The notes: generated by a model from the letters alone, not told the origin. Counted from the stretch's first letter, positions 1 through 5,040 are shown. The stretch: DNA of 5,327 nucleotides from Natronomonas sp. (GCA_007135435.1 SLIW01000215.1:1-5327); one strand, 5' to 3'. Translations and numbers: made by a program.

Positions 1-915
1 CAGTTCGTCGGTCCCGTGTGCCGCCGGCCCCGCGATGACCTGGTCGAAGCCGACGTCCTCGTAGGCCTCCAGGCGCTCGTGGACGTCCCCGGGCGTGCCG
101 ACGAGGCAGGTGTTCCGTGCGTGCTCGAACCCCCGGTCCGGGCTGAAGAACTCCTCGAAGGCCGCTCGTTGCTCCTCGTGGGCTCGATCGCGGTCGTCGG
201 TGTCGACGACGTGCGCGTAGGTGAGGAGGACCCGATCGATGTCGTTGGGGTCGACGCCCCTCGAATCGGCGTGCTCGCGGATCGACGCCCAGTCGTCCGC
301 CGCCCGCTCCGGGGGGATCGGAGGGGCGATCCACCCGTCCGCGTCGACGATCCGGTCGAGCATCGGTTCGGGCATCCCGTCCCGCGTGTACGCCGAGGAG
401 CCGCCGGCGAGGAGCCGCGGCGGGTCCTCCAGGACGGGATCGATGGTGACGTCCTCGAAGTCGTGGAACCGGCCGTGGAACGTCGCCTCGCCGTCGAACA
501 GCGCCTGGAGCACCGCGATCCCCTCCGAGAGCCGCGGACCCCGCTCGTTCATCGGGACGCCCGTCACGGCGAACTCCTCCGGGACGTAGCCGGCGCCGAG
601 GCCGAGCGTGACCTCCCGCTCGGCGAGGTAGGCCAGCGTCAGCGCGGCGTCGGCCGAGTTGGCGGCCCCGCGGATCGGTAACAACAGGATCGACGTCCCG
701 AGGGGAATCTCCTCGGTCACGGCGGCCGCGTGTGACAGCGCGACGAGCGGGTTGAGGACACTCGTGACGTAGGTGTCCGGCTCGACGACGTGGTCGAGGG
801 TCCACAGCCCGGCGAAGCCCACCTCGTCAGCCCTGGCGGCCCATTCGCGGATGGCCCCGGGGGCGACCTGGTACTCACCGGTGCAACCCGTCGGCAGCGT
901 GGTACCGATGTCCAT
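1..915 (-). CDS. LLM-class flavin/F420-dependent oxidoreductase (luciferase-like), C-terminus cut off by window edge
   Basis: Reading the minus strand from the ATG at 915-913 gives 305 uninterrupted residues that run off base 1. The protein begins MDIGTTLPTGCTGEYQ. Luciferase-like TIM-barrel features are visible: WAARADEVGFAGLWTLDHV (residues 25-43), the strand-loop PLGTSILLLP (71-80), EREVTLGLGAGYVPEEFAVTGVPMNERG in two parts (99-126), and a late LVGTPGDVHERLEAYEDVGFD region (271-291) typical of the family's C-terminal third. Family members are usually about 320-350 residues, so perhaps 20-40 are missing. They use reduced FMN or coenzyme F420 for redox of organic substrates; haloarchaea have many F420-type paralogues, and the substrate cannot be read here. 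The start is well fixed: an in-frame TAA lies 27 nt upstream and a TTAA box sits about 26 nt upstream. The upstream neighbour on the same strand is a zinc-ribbon regulator 153 bp away. Family assignment is firm; cofactor and substrate are not. Confidence 0.9.
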   Translation of the reverse strand, partial: MDIGTTLPTGCTGEYQVAPGAIREWAARADEVGFAGLWTLDHVVEPDTYVTSVLNPLVALSHAAAVTEEIPLGTSILLLPIRGAANSADAALTLAYLAEREVTLGLGAGYVPEEFAVTGVPMNERGPRLSEGIAVLQALFDGEATFHGRFHDFEDVTIDPVLEDPPRLLAGGSSAYTRDGMPEPMLDRIVDADGWIAPPIPPERAADDWASIREHADSRGVDPNDIDRVLLTYAHVVDTDDRDRAHEEQRAAFEEFFSPDRGFEHARNTCLVGTPGDVHERLEAYEDVGFDQVIAGPAAHGTDEL

Positions 916-937
916 GGTCGACGATGGGCCGGTCCCG

Positions 938-945
938 CCTTAACT
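938..945 (-). promoter_or_regulatory. Box-A-like promoter element of the oxidoreductase gene
   Basis: The minus strand reads AGTTAAGG, with TTAA at 943-940. Its centre is about 26.5 nt upstream of the ATG at 915, so transcription would start at or next to the start codon (leaderless). No Shine-Dalgarno sequence is evident before that ATG, which fits. This is inferred from spacing and sequence only. Confidence 0.5.
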
Positions 946-1013
946 CCGCGGCGGCACGGGCAAACGGCTGCGCGTTCGTCTCCCGGCTGGACCGTCCTCG
1001 CTTCGTGTCGGAG

Positions 1014-1067
1014 ACGACCGACCGTCGGAACGATGACGACTGATCGTCAGGTTCGGAACGACCGACC
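1014..1067. repeat. Paired direct repeats around a 6-bp-arm dyad, between regulator and oxidoreductase genes
   Basis: ACGACCGACC occurs at 1014-1023 and again at 1058-1067. TCGGAACGA occurs at 1025-1033 and again at 1053-1061, a 28-bp offset. Between the copies lies a perfect dyad TGACGA-CTGA-TCGTCA at 1034-1049. The cluster abuts the regulator's stop codon (1069-1071) and lies about 100-150 bp upstream of the oxidoreductase start. It could be a regulator binding region or part of a transcript end. No oligo-T run follows on the minus strand, so a classical archaeal terminator is not supported. Confidence 0.45.
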
Positions 1068-1068
1068 T

Positions 1069-1968
1069 TCAGACGTCGGATGGGCCCTCCCCGCCGGCGA
1101 TCTCGACGCGAACCACCTCGAGGGTGCCGTCGATCTCGACGTGGCAGGCGTCGCCGGCGGCGTAGAACGACACGCAGAACAACCACGGGTCGCGCGAGCG
1201 GACCTCGACGTGCTGGCCGGCGACGTACTGGTCGATCTCCCAGTACCTCCGGTCGTCGAGTGACTCGCCGCGCTCGTCGTGGAACTCCCTGACCGCCGGG
1301 TGCCGGGCGGCGAGAGCCCCGACCGAGGTCACCGCTCGACGGCCACACACCGAGCAGGTGAACGTCGGGGCGGCGTCGAACTCGATCTCCGAGGCGACGT
1401 CCGTCGCCACCGCTGACTCGACCGCGCCGCCGCAGTCCGGACAGATGCCGTGTCGGGCCTGGTCGACCTGCAGCTTCGACCACCGCTCGAAGGCGTCCAC
1501 CACCTCGCTCGGGGATCGACCCCGGACGACCGTCGGGGGCACGTGCACGTCCAGGACCAGCTCGTCGCAGTGTCGACACCGGATGGCGAACGCCTCGTCG
1601 TCGTAGCTCGCCTCGAGCGCGTCGTCCCCGCAGGCGTAGCACCGCCCGTCGATGGCGAAGGGTTCCAGGCGCGGGACGTCGGTGAACGTTCCGGCGGCGA
1701 CGGCGCGGGCAAGCCGCCGCCCCGCACCGGTCAACCCGTATCCCTCCTCCCGTTTGGCCACGAAGTGCGGGACGAGCTGCGAGAGGTGGTAGTTGAACCG
1801 GCCGGTATCGTCGACATCGACGTGGTCGTAGAGCGTCGAGAACGACATCGGCGTGGCGTCGTCGTGCTCGTGGAGCGCCCCCACGATGGCCAACCGATTC
1901 TCGTCGCCGAGCGACGAGAACACCTCGACCGACTGGAGGTCCCCCGGGCGGTCAGCGTGCGGCGGCAT
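1069..1968 (-). CDS. Winged-helix (ArsR-like) transcriptional regulator with two C-terminal zinc ribbons
   Basis: This 299-residue protein has a helix-turn-helix domain at about residues 12-90: VEVFSSLGDENRLAIVGAL, then the recognition region FNYHLSQLVPHFVAKREEGYGLTGAGRRLARAV, read in two parts. That pattern is typical of haloarchaeal ArsR-like winged helices. Two four-cysteine zinc-ribbon knuckle pairs follow: C110/C113 with C131/C134, and C176/C179 with C205/C208. The last 60 or so residues (DRRYWEIDQYVAG to the end) look like a beta-rich sensor or dimer domain. The HTH-plus-zinc-ribbon layout is common among haloarchaeal regulators of unknown ligand; the ribbons are more likely structural than metal-sensing, which is inference. 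The start is the first ATG after an in-frame stop at 2095-2097. A TTAT box lies about 27 nt upstream, inside a tandem repeat. The next gene downstream on the same strand is a luciferase-like oxidoreductase, a candidate target along with its own promoter. Gene and HTH call are secure; the role is not. Confidence 0.9.
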   Translation of the reverse strand: MPPHADRPGDLQSVEVFSSLGDENRLAIVGALHEHDDATPMSFSTLYDHVDVDDTGRFNYHLSQLVPHFVAKREEGYGLTGAGRRLARAVAAGTFTDVPRLEPFAIDGRCYACGDDALEASYDDEAFAIRCRHCDELVLDVHVPPTVVRGRSPSEVVDAFERWSKLQVDQARHGICPDCGGAVESAVATDVASEIEFDAAPTFTCSVCGRRAVTSVGALAARHPAVREFHDERGESLDDRRYWEIDQYVAGQHVEVRSRDPWLFCVSFYAAGDACHVEIDGTLEVVRVEIAGGEGPSDV

Positions 1969-1990
1969 CGTGCCCCCTTTTCTGCCGTTC

Positions 1991-1998
1991 CTGATAAC
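1991..1998 (-). promoter_or_regulatory. Putative box A of the regulator gene, inside a diverged repeat unit
   Basis: The minus strand reads GTTATCAG. The centre of TTAT is about 27.5 nt upstream of the ATG at 1968, the spacing expected for a leaderless start. A GGGGG tract (1977-1973) lies 4 nt before the ATG and might act as a weak ribosome-binding site if the transcript starts further upstream. The box falls in the repeat unit nearest the gene. That unit reads GATAAC where the others read GATGAC or GTTGAC, and this difference is what creates the A/T-rich box. Confidence 0.4.
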
Positions 1999-2086
1999 TG
2001 TCCTGATGACTGTCCCGATGACCGTCCTGTTGACCGTCCCGATGACCGTCCTGTTGACCGTCCCGATGACCGTCCTGATGAAATCG
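1991..2086. repeat. 12-bp tandem repeat (seven units plus a degenerate eighth) with a 24-bp superperiod
   Basis: Plus-strand units in order are CTGATAACTGTC, CTGATGACTGTC, CCGATGACCGTC, CTGTTGACCGTC, CCGATGACCGTC, CTGTTGACCGTC, CCGATGACCGTC, then the degenerate CTGATGAAATCG. Units 3-7 alternate between two sequences, so the central part is a 24-bp repeat (two and a half copies) that itself derives from a 12-bp unit. Most units contain the small dyad GAC-C-GTC. The array fills most of the 132-bp gap between the small membrane-protein gene and the regulator gene, and its gene-proximal unit contains the regulator's putative box A. The 12-bp length keeps every frame open, so long translations through it carry little weight. 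Confidence 0.9.
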
Positions 2087-2100
2087 CCGCGGGGTCAGTC

Positions 2101-2421
2101 TCACCCGCGCCGGGGGTCGGAATCGACGAGGGCAACGCCGAACGTCCACCGGGAGTGGCGGTTCGGTTCGTCGCAGTCCCTCCGGTAGACGCGGAACCGG
2201 GCGCCGATCCCCGGGACCGTCACGCCCGTCGTCCGCGCCTGGCGATAGGCTGCCCGGACGCCGACGGTCACCGCGACGAGGATGGCCACCACGAGCCCAA
2301 CGACGAGCGGGTGTTCCACGGCGAGGATCGTCCCCCCGAACAGGAGGACGGTGATGAGCGCACCTCGGAGCGAACCATCGCTGACCTCTGAGTCGTACCC
2401 TGGCGATCTGTCTGGCCTCAT
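2101..2421 (-). CDS. Small two-helix membrane protein, function unknown
   Basis: The product is 106 residues. A polar N-terminus (MRPDRSPGYDSEVSDGS) is followed by two hydrophobic segments, GALITVLLFGGTILA (about residues 20-34) and PLVVGLVVAILVAVTVGV (about 38-55). They are joined by a very short turn, so the protein is probably a membrane hairpin. A basic stretch RAAYRQAR follows, then a polar C-terminal tail of about 45 residues containing RFRVYRRD and ending DSDPRRG. I do not recognise the family. Third codon positions are mostly G or C from residue 20 on, as in a real gene of this genome, but less so in the first 20 codons. I chose the ATG at 2421 over one at 2523 because a TATA-like box lies 27-36 nt upstream of it. 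The longer reading would also translate that A/T-rich promoter region. The gene is transcribed towards the regulator, 132 bp away across a tandem repeat, with no overlap or coupling. Confidence 0.65.
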   Translation of the reverse strand: MRPDRSPGYDSEVSDGSLRGALITVLLFGGTILAVEHPLVVGLVVAILVAVTVGVRAAYRQARTTGVTVPGIGARFRVYRRDCDEPNRHSRWTFGVALVDSDPRRG

Positions 2422-2435
2422 GTGTCTCCGGTAGG

Positions 2436-2447
2436 CCCCGGACGGGG
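2436..2447. promoter_or_regulatory. CCCCG-GA-CGGGG dyad between TATA box and start of the membrane-protein gene
   Basis: Perfect 5-bp arms (2436-2440 and 2443-2447) with a 2-bp centre lie immediately downstream (minus strand) of the TATA box and before the predicted transcription start near 2426. A protein bound here would block polymerase assembly, so it could be a repressor site. Short G/C dyads also arise by chance in DNA this G+C-rich, so this is tentative. Confidence 0.3.
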
Positions 2448-2457
2448 ATAAATATAA
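2448..2457 (-). promoter_or_regulatory. TATA-like box of the small membrane-protein gene
   Basis: The minus strand reads TTATATTTAT, the most A/T-rich promoter-like element in the window. It is centred about 31 nt upstream of the ATG at 2421, so transcription should start about 5 nt before the ATG. A partial GGAG lies about 6 nt before the ATG. The box is nearly as A/T-rich on the other strand, so weak rightward transcription from here cannot be excluded. Confidence 0.6.
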
Positions 2458-2458
2458 T

Positions 2459-2502
2459 CTGAATGATATTTCTGTAGGGAAGATTACTGAAATCTCGTTC
2501 AG
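2459..2502. promoter_or_regulatory. Two CTGAA-N6-TTC(A/T)G dyads, candidate operator pair upstream of the membrane-protein promoter
   Basis: Site 1 (2459-2474) reads CTGAA-TGATAT-TTCTG with 4 of 5 arm positions matching. Site 2 (2487-2502) reads CTGAA-ATCTCG-TTCAG with a perfect 5-bp-arm dyad. Their starts are 28 bp apart. Taken together, 2459-2471 and 2490-2502 also form a 13-bp inverted repeat with 11 matches. The pair lies just upstream of the TATA box, where archaeal activators or repressors bind. The binding protein cannot be named. Confidence 0.45.
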
Positions 2503-2653
2503 TACCTTGCGCGTGGAGAACACTGGTCGTACCGTCTCGGCGATGGGTCTCCGAAGCGCGCTTTCGAAACCGGCCGACGAACTCAGCCAGTGGGACGGGC
2601 CGCCCCGATGGTCTGGCGAACGACCTCCCGGGACGACCCGCCGGACGGGAAAC

Positions 2654-2660
2654 CCCTAAG
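2654..2660 (+). promoter_or_regulatory. Box-A-like element (CCCTAAG) of the AIR-synthase-family gene
   Basis: CCTAAG at 2655-2660 is centred about 27 nt before the ATG at 2685, and no Shine-Dalgarno sequence precedes that ATG, which fits a leaderless transcript. The same hexamer occurs at nearly the same distance before the next plus-strand gene. The rest of 2503-2653 holds only minor structure: an AGCGCGCT palindrome at 2555-2562 inside an imperfect CGAA/TTCG stem. Confidence 0.5.
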
Positions 2661-2684
2661 GGCGTCTGCGGACAGCCTCCGATC

Positions 2685-3701
2685 ATGATCGGCAAGGTCC
2701 CCGGGGAGCTGCTCGAGGCGTTTGTGCTGTCCCGCACCGGCGTGGCGGACCCCCGGGTGCTGCAGGGTCCGGCGTACGGCGAGGACACGGCGGCGATCCG
2801 GCTCGACCGGGAGTCGGACGGGGACGCGGACGGGGACGGGGACGATGGCGCCGACCGTGACGTCCTGGTGATCAACACCGACCCGATCTCGCTGGCCGTC
2901 GAGCGCATCGGCACGCTCGGGGTGCACGTCGCCTGCAACGACGTCGCCGCGTCCGGGGCGACCCCCGCGTGGCTGACCACGGCGATCTTCCTCCCGGACG
3001 ACGACGCGGACACCCTCGACGAGATCACCGCCCAGCTCGACGAGGCGGCCAGGCGCCTGGAGGTGGCCATCGTCGGCGGCCACGCCGAGTACGCACCCGC
3101 CCAGGCCCAGCCGCTGCTGGTCCTGACCTGTCTCGGGCTCACCGACCGGTACGTCCCCACCTCCGGCGCCCGGCCGGGCGATCGGCTCCTGGTGACGAAG
3201 GGCGCGGGGATCGAGGGCACGGCGATCCTGGCCACGGACTTCGCCGACGAGCTCCGCGACGACGTTCCCCCGGAGGTCCTCCAACGAGGTGCTGCGTTCT
3301 TCGAGGACGTCGGGTTGATCGAGGAGGCCTCGATCGTCGCTCCCCACGCCCACGCGATGCACGACCCGACCGAGGGCGGCCTGGTCGACGGACTGATCGA
3401 GCTCGCCGTCGCCTCCGGCGTCGCACTAGAGGTCGACCGCGACGCGATCCCCGTCCGGGAGGAGACGGTCCAGCTCTGTCGGGCCGCGGGCGTCGATCCG
3501 CTCCGCATCTTCGGCTCCGGCGCCCTCGTGGCGGCGATCCCCCCGGAGGCGGCCGACGAGGTCTCGGCGGGGCTCGACGACGTGGGGATCGAACACGCGT
3601 ACGTCGGGACGGTTCGGGACGGTCCCGACGGGACGCTCCTCCTGGGCGAGGAGACGTTCACCGAGCCCGTACGCGACGATATGTACGCCCTGTGGGAGTA
3701 G
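2685..3701 (+). CDS. AIR synthase/HypE-type PurM-fold ATP-binding protein
   Basis: The 338-residue protein has the two-domain PurM/AIR-synthase layout. The N-terminal ATP-binding domain shows GEDTAAI (residues 32-38), NTDPISLAVERIG (64-76), VHVACNDVAASGATPAWL (80-97) and VGGHAEY (130-136 region). The C-terminal domain shows GDRLLVTKGAGIEGTAILA (165-183), HDPTEGGLVDGLIELA (226-241) and GSGALVAAIP (277-286). The DPTEGG motif points to the HypE-like branch rather than ThiL. True HypE, which makes the thiocyanate precursor of the [NiFe]-hydrogenase CN ligand, ends in a PRxC tail with an essential cysteine. This protein ends RDDMYALWE, so that chemistry is not supported. It lacks the N-terminal Sec/Cys signature of SelD. 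An acidic D/G run at about residues 43-59 interrupts the first domain and looks like a lineage-specific loop. The ATG is supported by a CCTAAG box about 27 nt upstream. ATP-dependent activity is likely; the substrate is unknown. Confidence 0.88.
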   Translation: MIGKVPGELLEAFVLSRTGVADPRVLQGPAYGEDTAAIRLDRESDGDADGDGDDGADRDVLVINTDPISLAVERIGTLGVHVACNDVAASGATPAWLTTAIFLPDDDADTLDEITAQLDEAARRLEVAIVGGHAEYAPAQAQPLLVLTCLGLTDRYVPTSGARPGDRLLVTKGAGIEGTAILATDFADELRDDVPPEVLQRGAAFFEDVGLIEEASIVAPHAHAMHDPTEGGLVDGLIELAVASGVALEVDRDAIPVREETVQLCRAAGVDPLRIFGSGALVAAIPPEAADEVSAGLDDVGIEHAYVGTVRDGPDGTLLLGEETFTEPVRDDMYALWE

Positions 3702-3709
3702 CCCGGCAG

Positions 3710-3719
3710 GTGTCGACAC
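3710..3719. other. Perfect 10-bp palindrome GTGTCGACAC just after the AIR-synthase-family stop codon
   Basis: The palindrome starts 9 nt after the TAG at 3699-3701. It might be a protein site or the stem of a transcript end, but no T-run follows it, so I do not call a terminator. GTCGAC cores are also frequent by chance in haloarchaeal DNA. Confidence 0.25.
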
Positions 3720-3793
3720 TTCGGTGAGGTGATTCCGCTCGGGAAGCGCGCCCGTTCTGAAGCACCCTCGCCCCGTAGAAGGATCCTCTGAAC

Positions 3794-3830
3794 GTTGCCG
3801 TCTCGCGGATATCGAACGGCAGCACCTAAG
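3794..3830 (+). promoter_or_regulatory. Promoter region of the amino-acid dehydrogenase: inverted repeat next to a CCTAAG box
   Basis: CCTAAG at 3825-3830 is centred about 28 nt before the ATG at 3856, matching the promoter of the preceding gene, and suggests a leaderless transcript. Immediately upstream, GTTGCCGT (3794-3801) and ACGGCAGC (3816-3823) form an inverted repeat with 7 of 8 matches around a 14-nt centre that contains GATATC. Its position directly against the box A/BRE site suits an operator. The promoter call is moderate and the operator call weak. Confidence 0.45.
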
Positions 3831-3855
3831 ACGCGGTCGTCCGTTCGTCCACGAT

Positions 3856-4869
3856 ATGGTCCTGCCCGAGATGGCCGACGGCGGCCACGCGGAGGTGGCG
3901 TTCTTCCGGGACGACGAGACCGGCCTCGAGTGCATCGTCGCGATTTACGACGCGGACCGGCAGCCGGCCGTCGGGGGGACGAGGATGTACGACTACGCCT
4001 CGGAGGCGGAGGCGCTAGAGGACGCCCTCCGGCTGTCGAAGGCCATGGCGTACAAGACCGCCGCGGCGGGCTTCGACGAAGGCGGCGGCAAGGGGGTCAT
4101 CCTCGGCGATCCGGCGACCGACAAGGACGAGGCCCTCCTGCGGGCGTACGGCCGCGTCGTCGACGGCATGCGGGGTTCGTTCCACACCGGGGTCGACATG
4201 AACATCACGACGGAGGACGTGTCGGTGATGGGCACGGAGACGTCGTACGTCGGGGGCACCGAGGGCGGACGGCTCGCCGAGCGGACGGCGCGCGGCGTCG
4301 TCGCCGGGATGCGGGCGTGCCTCCGCGAGCAGTACGGGACCGCTTCGTTCGCCGACGTAACGGTCGTCGTTCAAGGCCTCGGGAAGGTCGGCGCCCCGCT
4401 CGCCGAGCAGCTGGTCGACCGCGGCTGCAGGGTCGCCGTCGCGGACCTCGACGAGCGCCGAGTCGACGAGTTGACGGCTCGTCACGACGTCGGGGTGGTC
4501 GACCCCGACGCGGTGTACGACGAACCCTGCGACGTGTTCGCCCCCTGTGCGACGGGTGCCGTGGTGAACGACCGGACCGTCCCGCGGCTGCAGTGCGATA
4601 TCGTGGCGGGCTCGGCGAACAACGTCCTCGCGGAGGATCGACACGCCGCGGCGCTCGAGGAGCGCGGCATCCTCTACGCCCCGGACTTCGTCGTCAACGC
4701 CGGTGGGCTGATCGCCGGGCTCGGAGGCACCCTCGGGCTGTCGGACGCCGAGATCGACGCCCGCATCGACGACATCGAGACGCGACTCGAGGAGATCTTC
4801 GAGCGCCGCGACCGGGAGGACGTCTCGACGGCGGTCGCCGCGAACCGCTACGCCGAAGACAGGATGTGA
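3856..4869 (+). CDS. Leucine-dehydrogenase-type amino-acid dehydrogenase (Glu/Leu/Phe/Val dehydrogenase family)
   Basis: The 337-residue protein matches the short leucine/valine/phenylalanine branch rather than glutamate dehydrogenases (about 420 residues). Family members carry out NAD-dependent oxidative deamination of an L-amino acid to a 2-oxo acid plus ammonia, or the reverse. Visible signatures are AVGGTRMYDYASEAEALEDA (residues 38-57), MAYKTAAAGFDEGGGKGVI (64-82) with the substrate-carboxylate lysine K67 and catalytic lysine K79, and TTEDVSVM (118-125) with catalytic aspartate D121. The Rossmann motif QGLGKVG (173-179) gives G174-x-G176-x-x-G179. D197 closes the second strand, which favours NAD over NADP. 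AGSANN (251-256), APDFVVNAGGLI (275-286) and a helical C-terminus like that of leucine dehydrogenases complete it. All catalytic residues are present. It starts at ATG 3856 after a CCTAAG box and stops at TGA 4867-4869. Leucine itself is inferred; valine or phenylalanine is possible. No pathway partner is visible nearby. Confidence 0.92.
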   Translation: MVLPEMADGGHAEVAFFRDDETGLECIVAIYDADRQPAVGGTRMYDYASEAEALEDALRLSKAMAYKTAAAGFDEGGGKGVILGDPATDKDEALLRAYGRVVDGMRGSFHTGVDMNITTEDVSVMGTETSYVGGTEGGRLAERTARGVVAGMRACLREQYGTASFADVTVVVQGLGKVGAPLAEQLVDRGCRVAVADLDERRVDELTARHDVGVVDPDAVYDEPCDVFAPCATGAVVNDRTVPRLQCDIVAGSANNVLAEDRHAAALEERGILYAPDFVVNAGGLIAGLGGTLGLSDAEIDARIDDIETRLEEIFERRDREDVSTAVAANRYAEDRM

Positions 4870-4876
4870 GACGGCA

Positions 4877-4983
4877 GCCGATCGCCCACTCCCTCATTGC
4901 CGACGCTTCCTCTCTCGTCGCCGATCGCTTCCTCCATCGTTGCCGATCGCCCCCTTTCTCGTTGCCGATCGCCCCTTCCACCC
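4877..4983. repeat. 22-bp tandem repeat array (about 4.7 units) between dehydrogenase and VOC genes
   Basis: Units begin with GCCGATCGC at 4877, 4920, 4942 and 4964; unit 2, at 4899, reads GCCGACGC with one T missing. Each continues with a pyrimidine-only stretch such as CCACTCCCTC or CCCCTTTCTC and ends in ATT, GTC or GTT. Unit lengths are 22, 21, 22 and 22, with a partial fifth ending near 4983. The CGATCG palindrome is kept in four of five units. The array starts 8 nt after the dehydrogenase stop codon and ends about 27 nt before the VOC gene's box A. The indel in unit 2 shows it is not kept as coding sequence. Confidence 0.85.
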
Positions 4984-5010
4984 GGTTCAGACGCGCTGAC
5001 GTCCAGTCGG

Positions 5011-5036
5011 TTTTAACAACGACGGCACCGAGGAGG
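5011..5036 (+). promoter_or_regulatory. Box A (TTTTAA) and AGGAGG Shine-Dalgarno sequence before the VOC gene
   Basis: TTTTAA at 5011-5016 is centred about 27 nt before the ATG at 5041, which predicts a leaderless start. Yet a perfect AGGAGG lies at 5031-5036 with 4 nt to the ATG. It would be used only if transcription starts further upstream, for example by read-through from the dehydrogenase gene. It is the strongest ribosome-binding site in the window. Confidence 0.5.
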
Positions 5037-5040
5037 CGGT

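Noticed and set aside
16..681. Plus-strand 221-residue open frame at the left edge
   Set aside because: It is antisense to the luciferase-like oxidoreductase, whose motifs are clear on the minus strand.
1731..2135. Possible translated Ser-Gly-Arg repeat protein through the 12-bp array (minus strand)
   Set aside because: All frames stay open because the unit length is a multiple of three. It overlaps the ends of two better genes and has no start-region support of its own.
1450..2391. 313-residue plus-strand open frame
   Set aside because: It is antisense to the regulator and the small membrane protein. Its sequence is Arg/Asp/Val-rich with no motif, and it includes the 12-bp repeat translated as DDCPDDRPVDRP-like units.
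2101..2523. Longer start (ATG 2523) for the small membrane protein
   Set aside because: The extra 34 residues would be encoded by the A/T-rich promoter and dyad region with atypical codon use; the TATA spacing favours ATG 2421.
1952..3661. 569-residue minus-strand open frame covering the AIR-synthase-family gene
   Set aside because: It is antisense to a clearly recognisable gene, reads as Ser/Arg/Pro-rich low-complexity sequence, passes through the TATA region and the tandem repeat, and shows no domain. High G+C leaves long antisense frames open.
2685..3701. ThiL (thiamine-monophosphate kinase) or SelD assignment
   Set aside because: DPTEGG in the C-terminal domain and GEDTAAI fit the HypE-like branch; the SelD Sec/Cys signature is absent and the ThiL pattern in the second domain is not seen.
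3710..3719. Rho-independent-like terminator after the AIR-synthase-family gene
   Set aside because: The palindrome has only 5-bp half-sites with no loop and no following T-run.
3856..4869. Glutamate dehydrogenase assignment
   Set aside because: At 337 residues the protein is too short, and the order and wording of the motifs match leucine-dehydrogenase-type enzymes.
4877..4983. CRISPR array
   Set aside because: The units are contiguous 21-22 bp with no unique spacers and no cas genes nearby; the same holds for the 12-bp array at 1991-2086.
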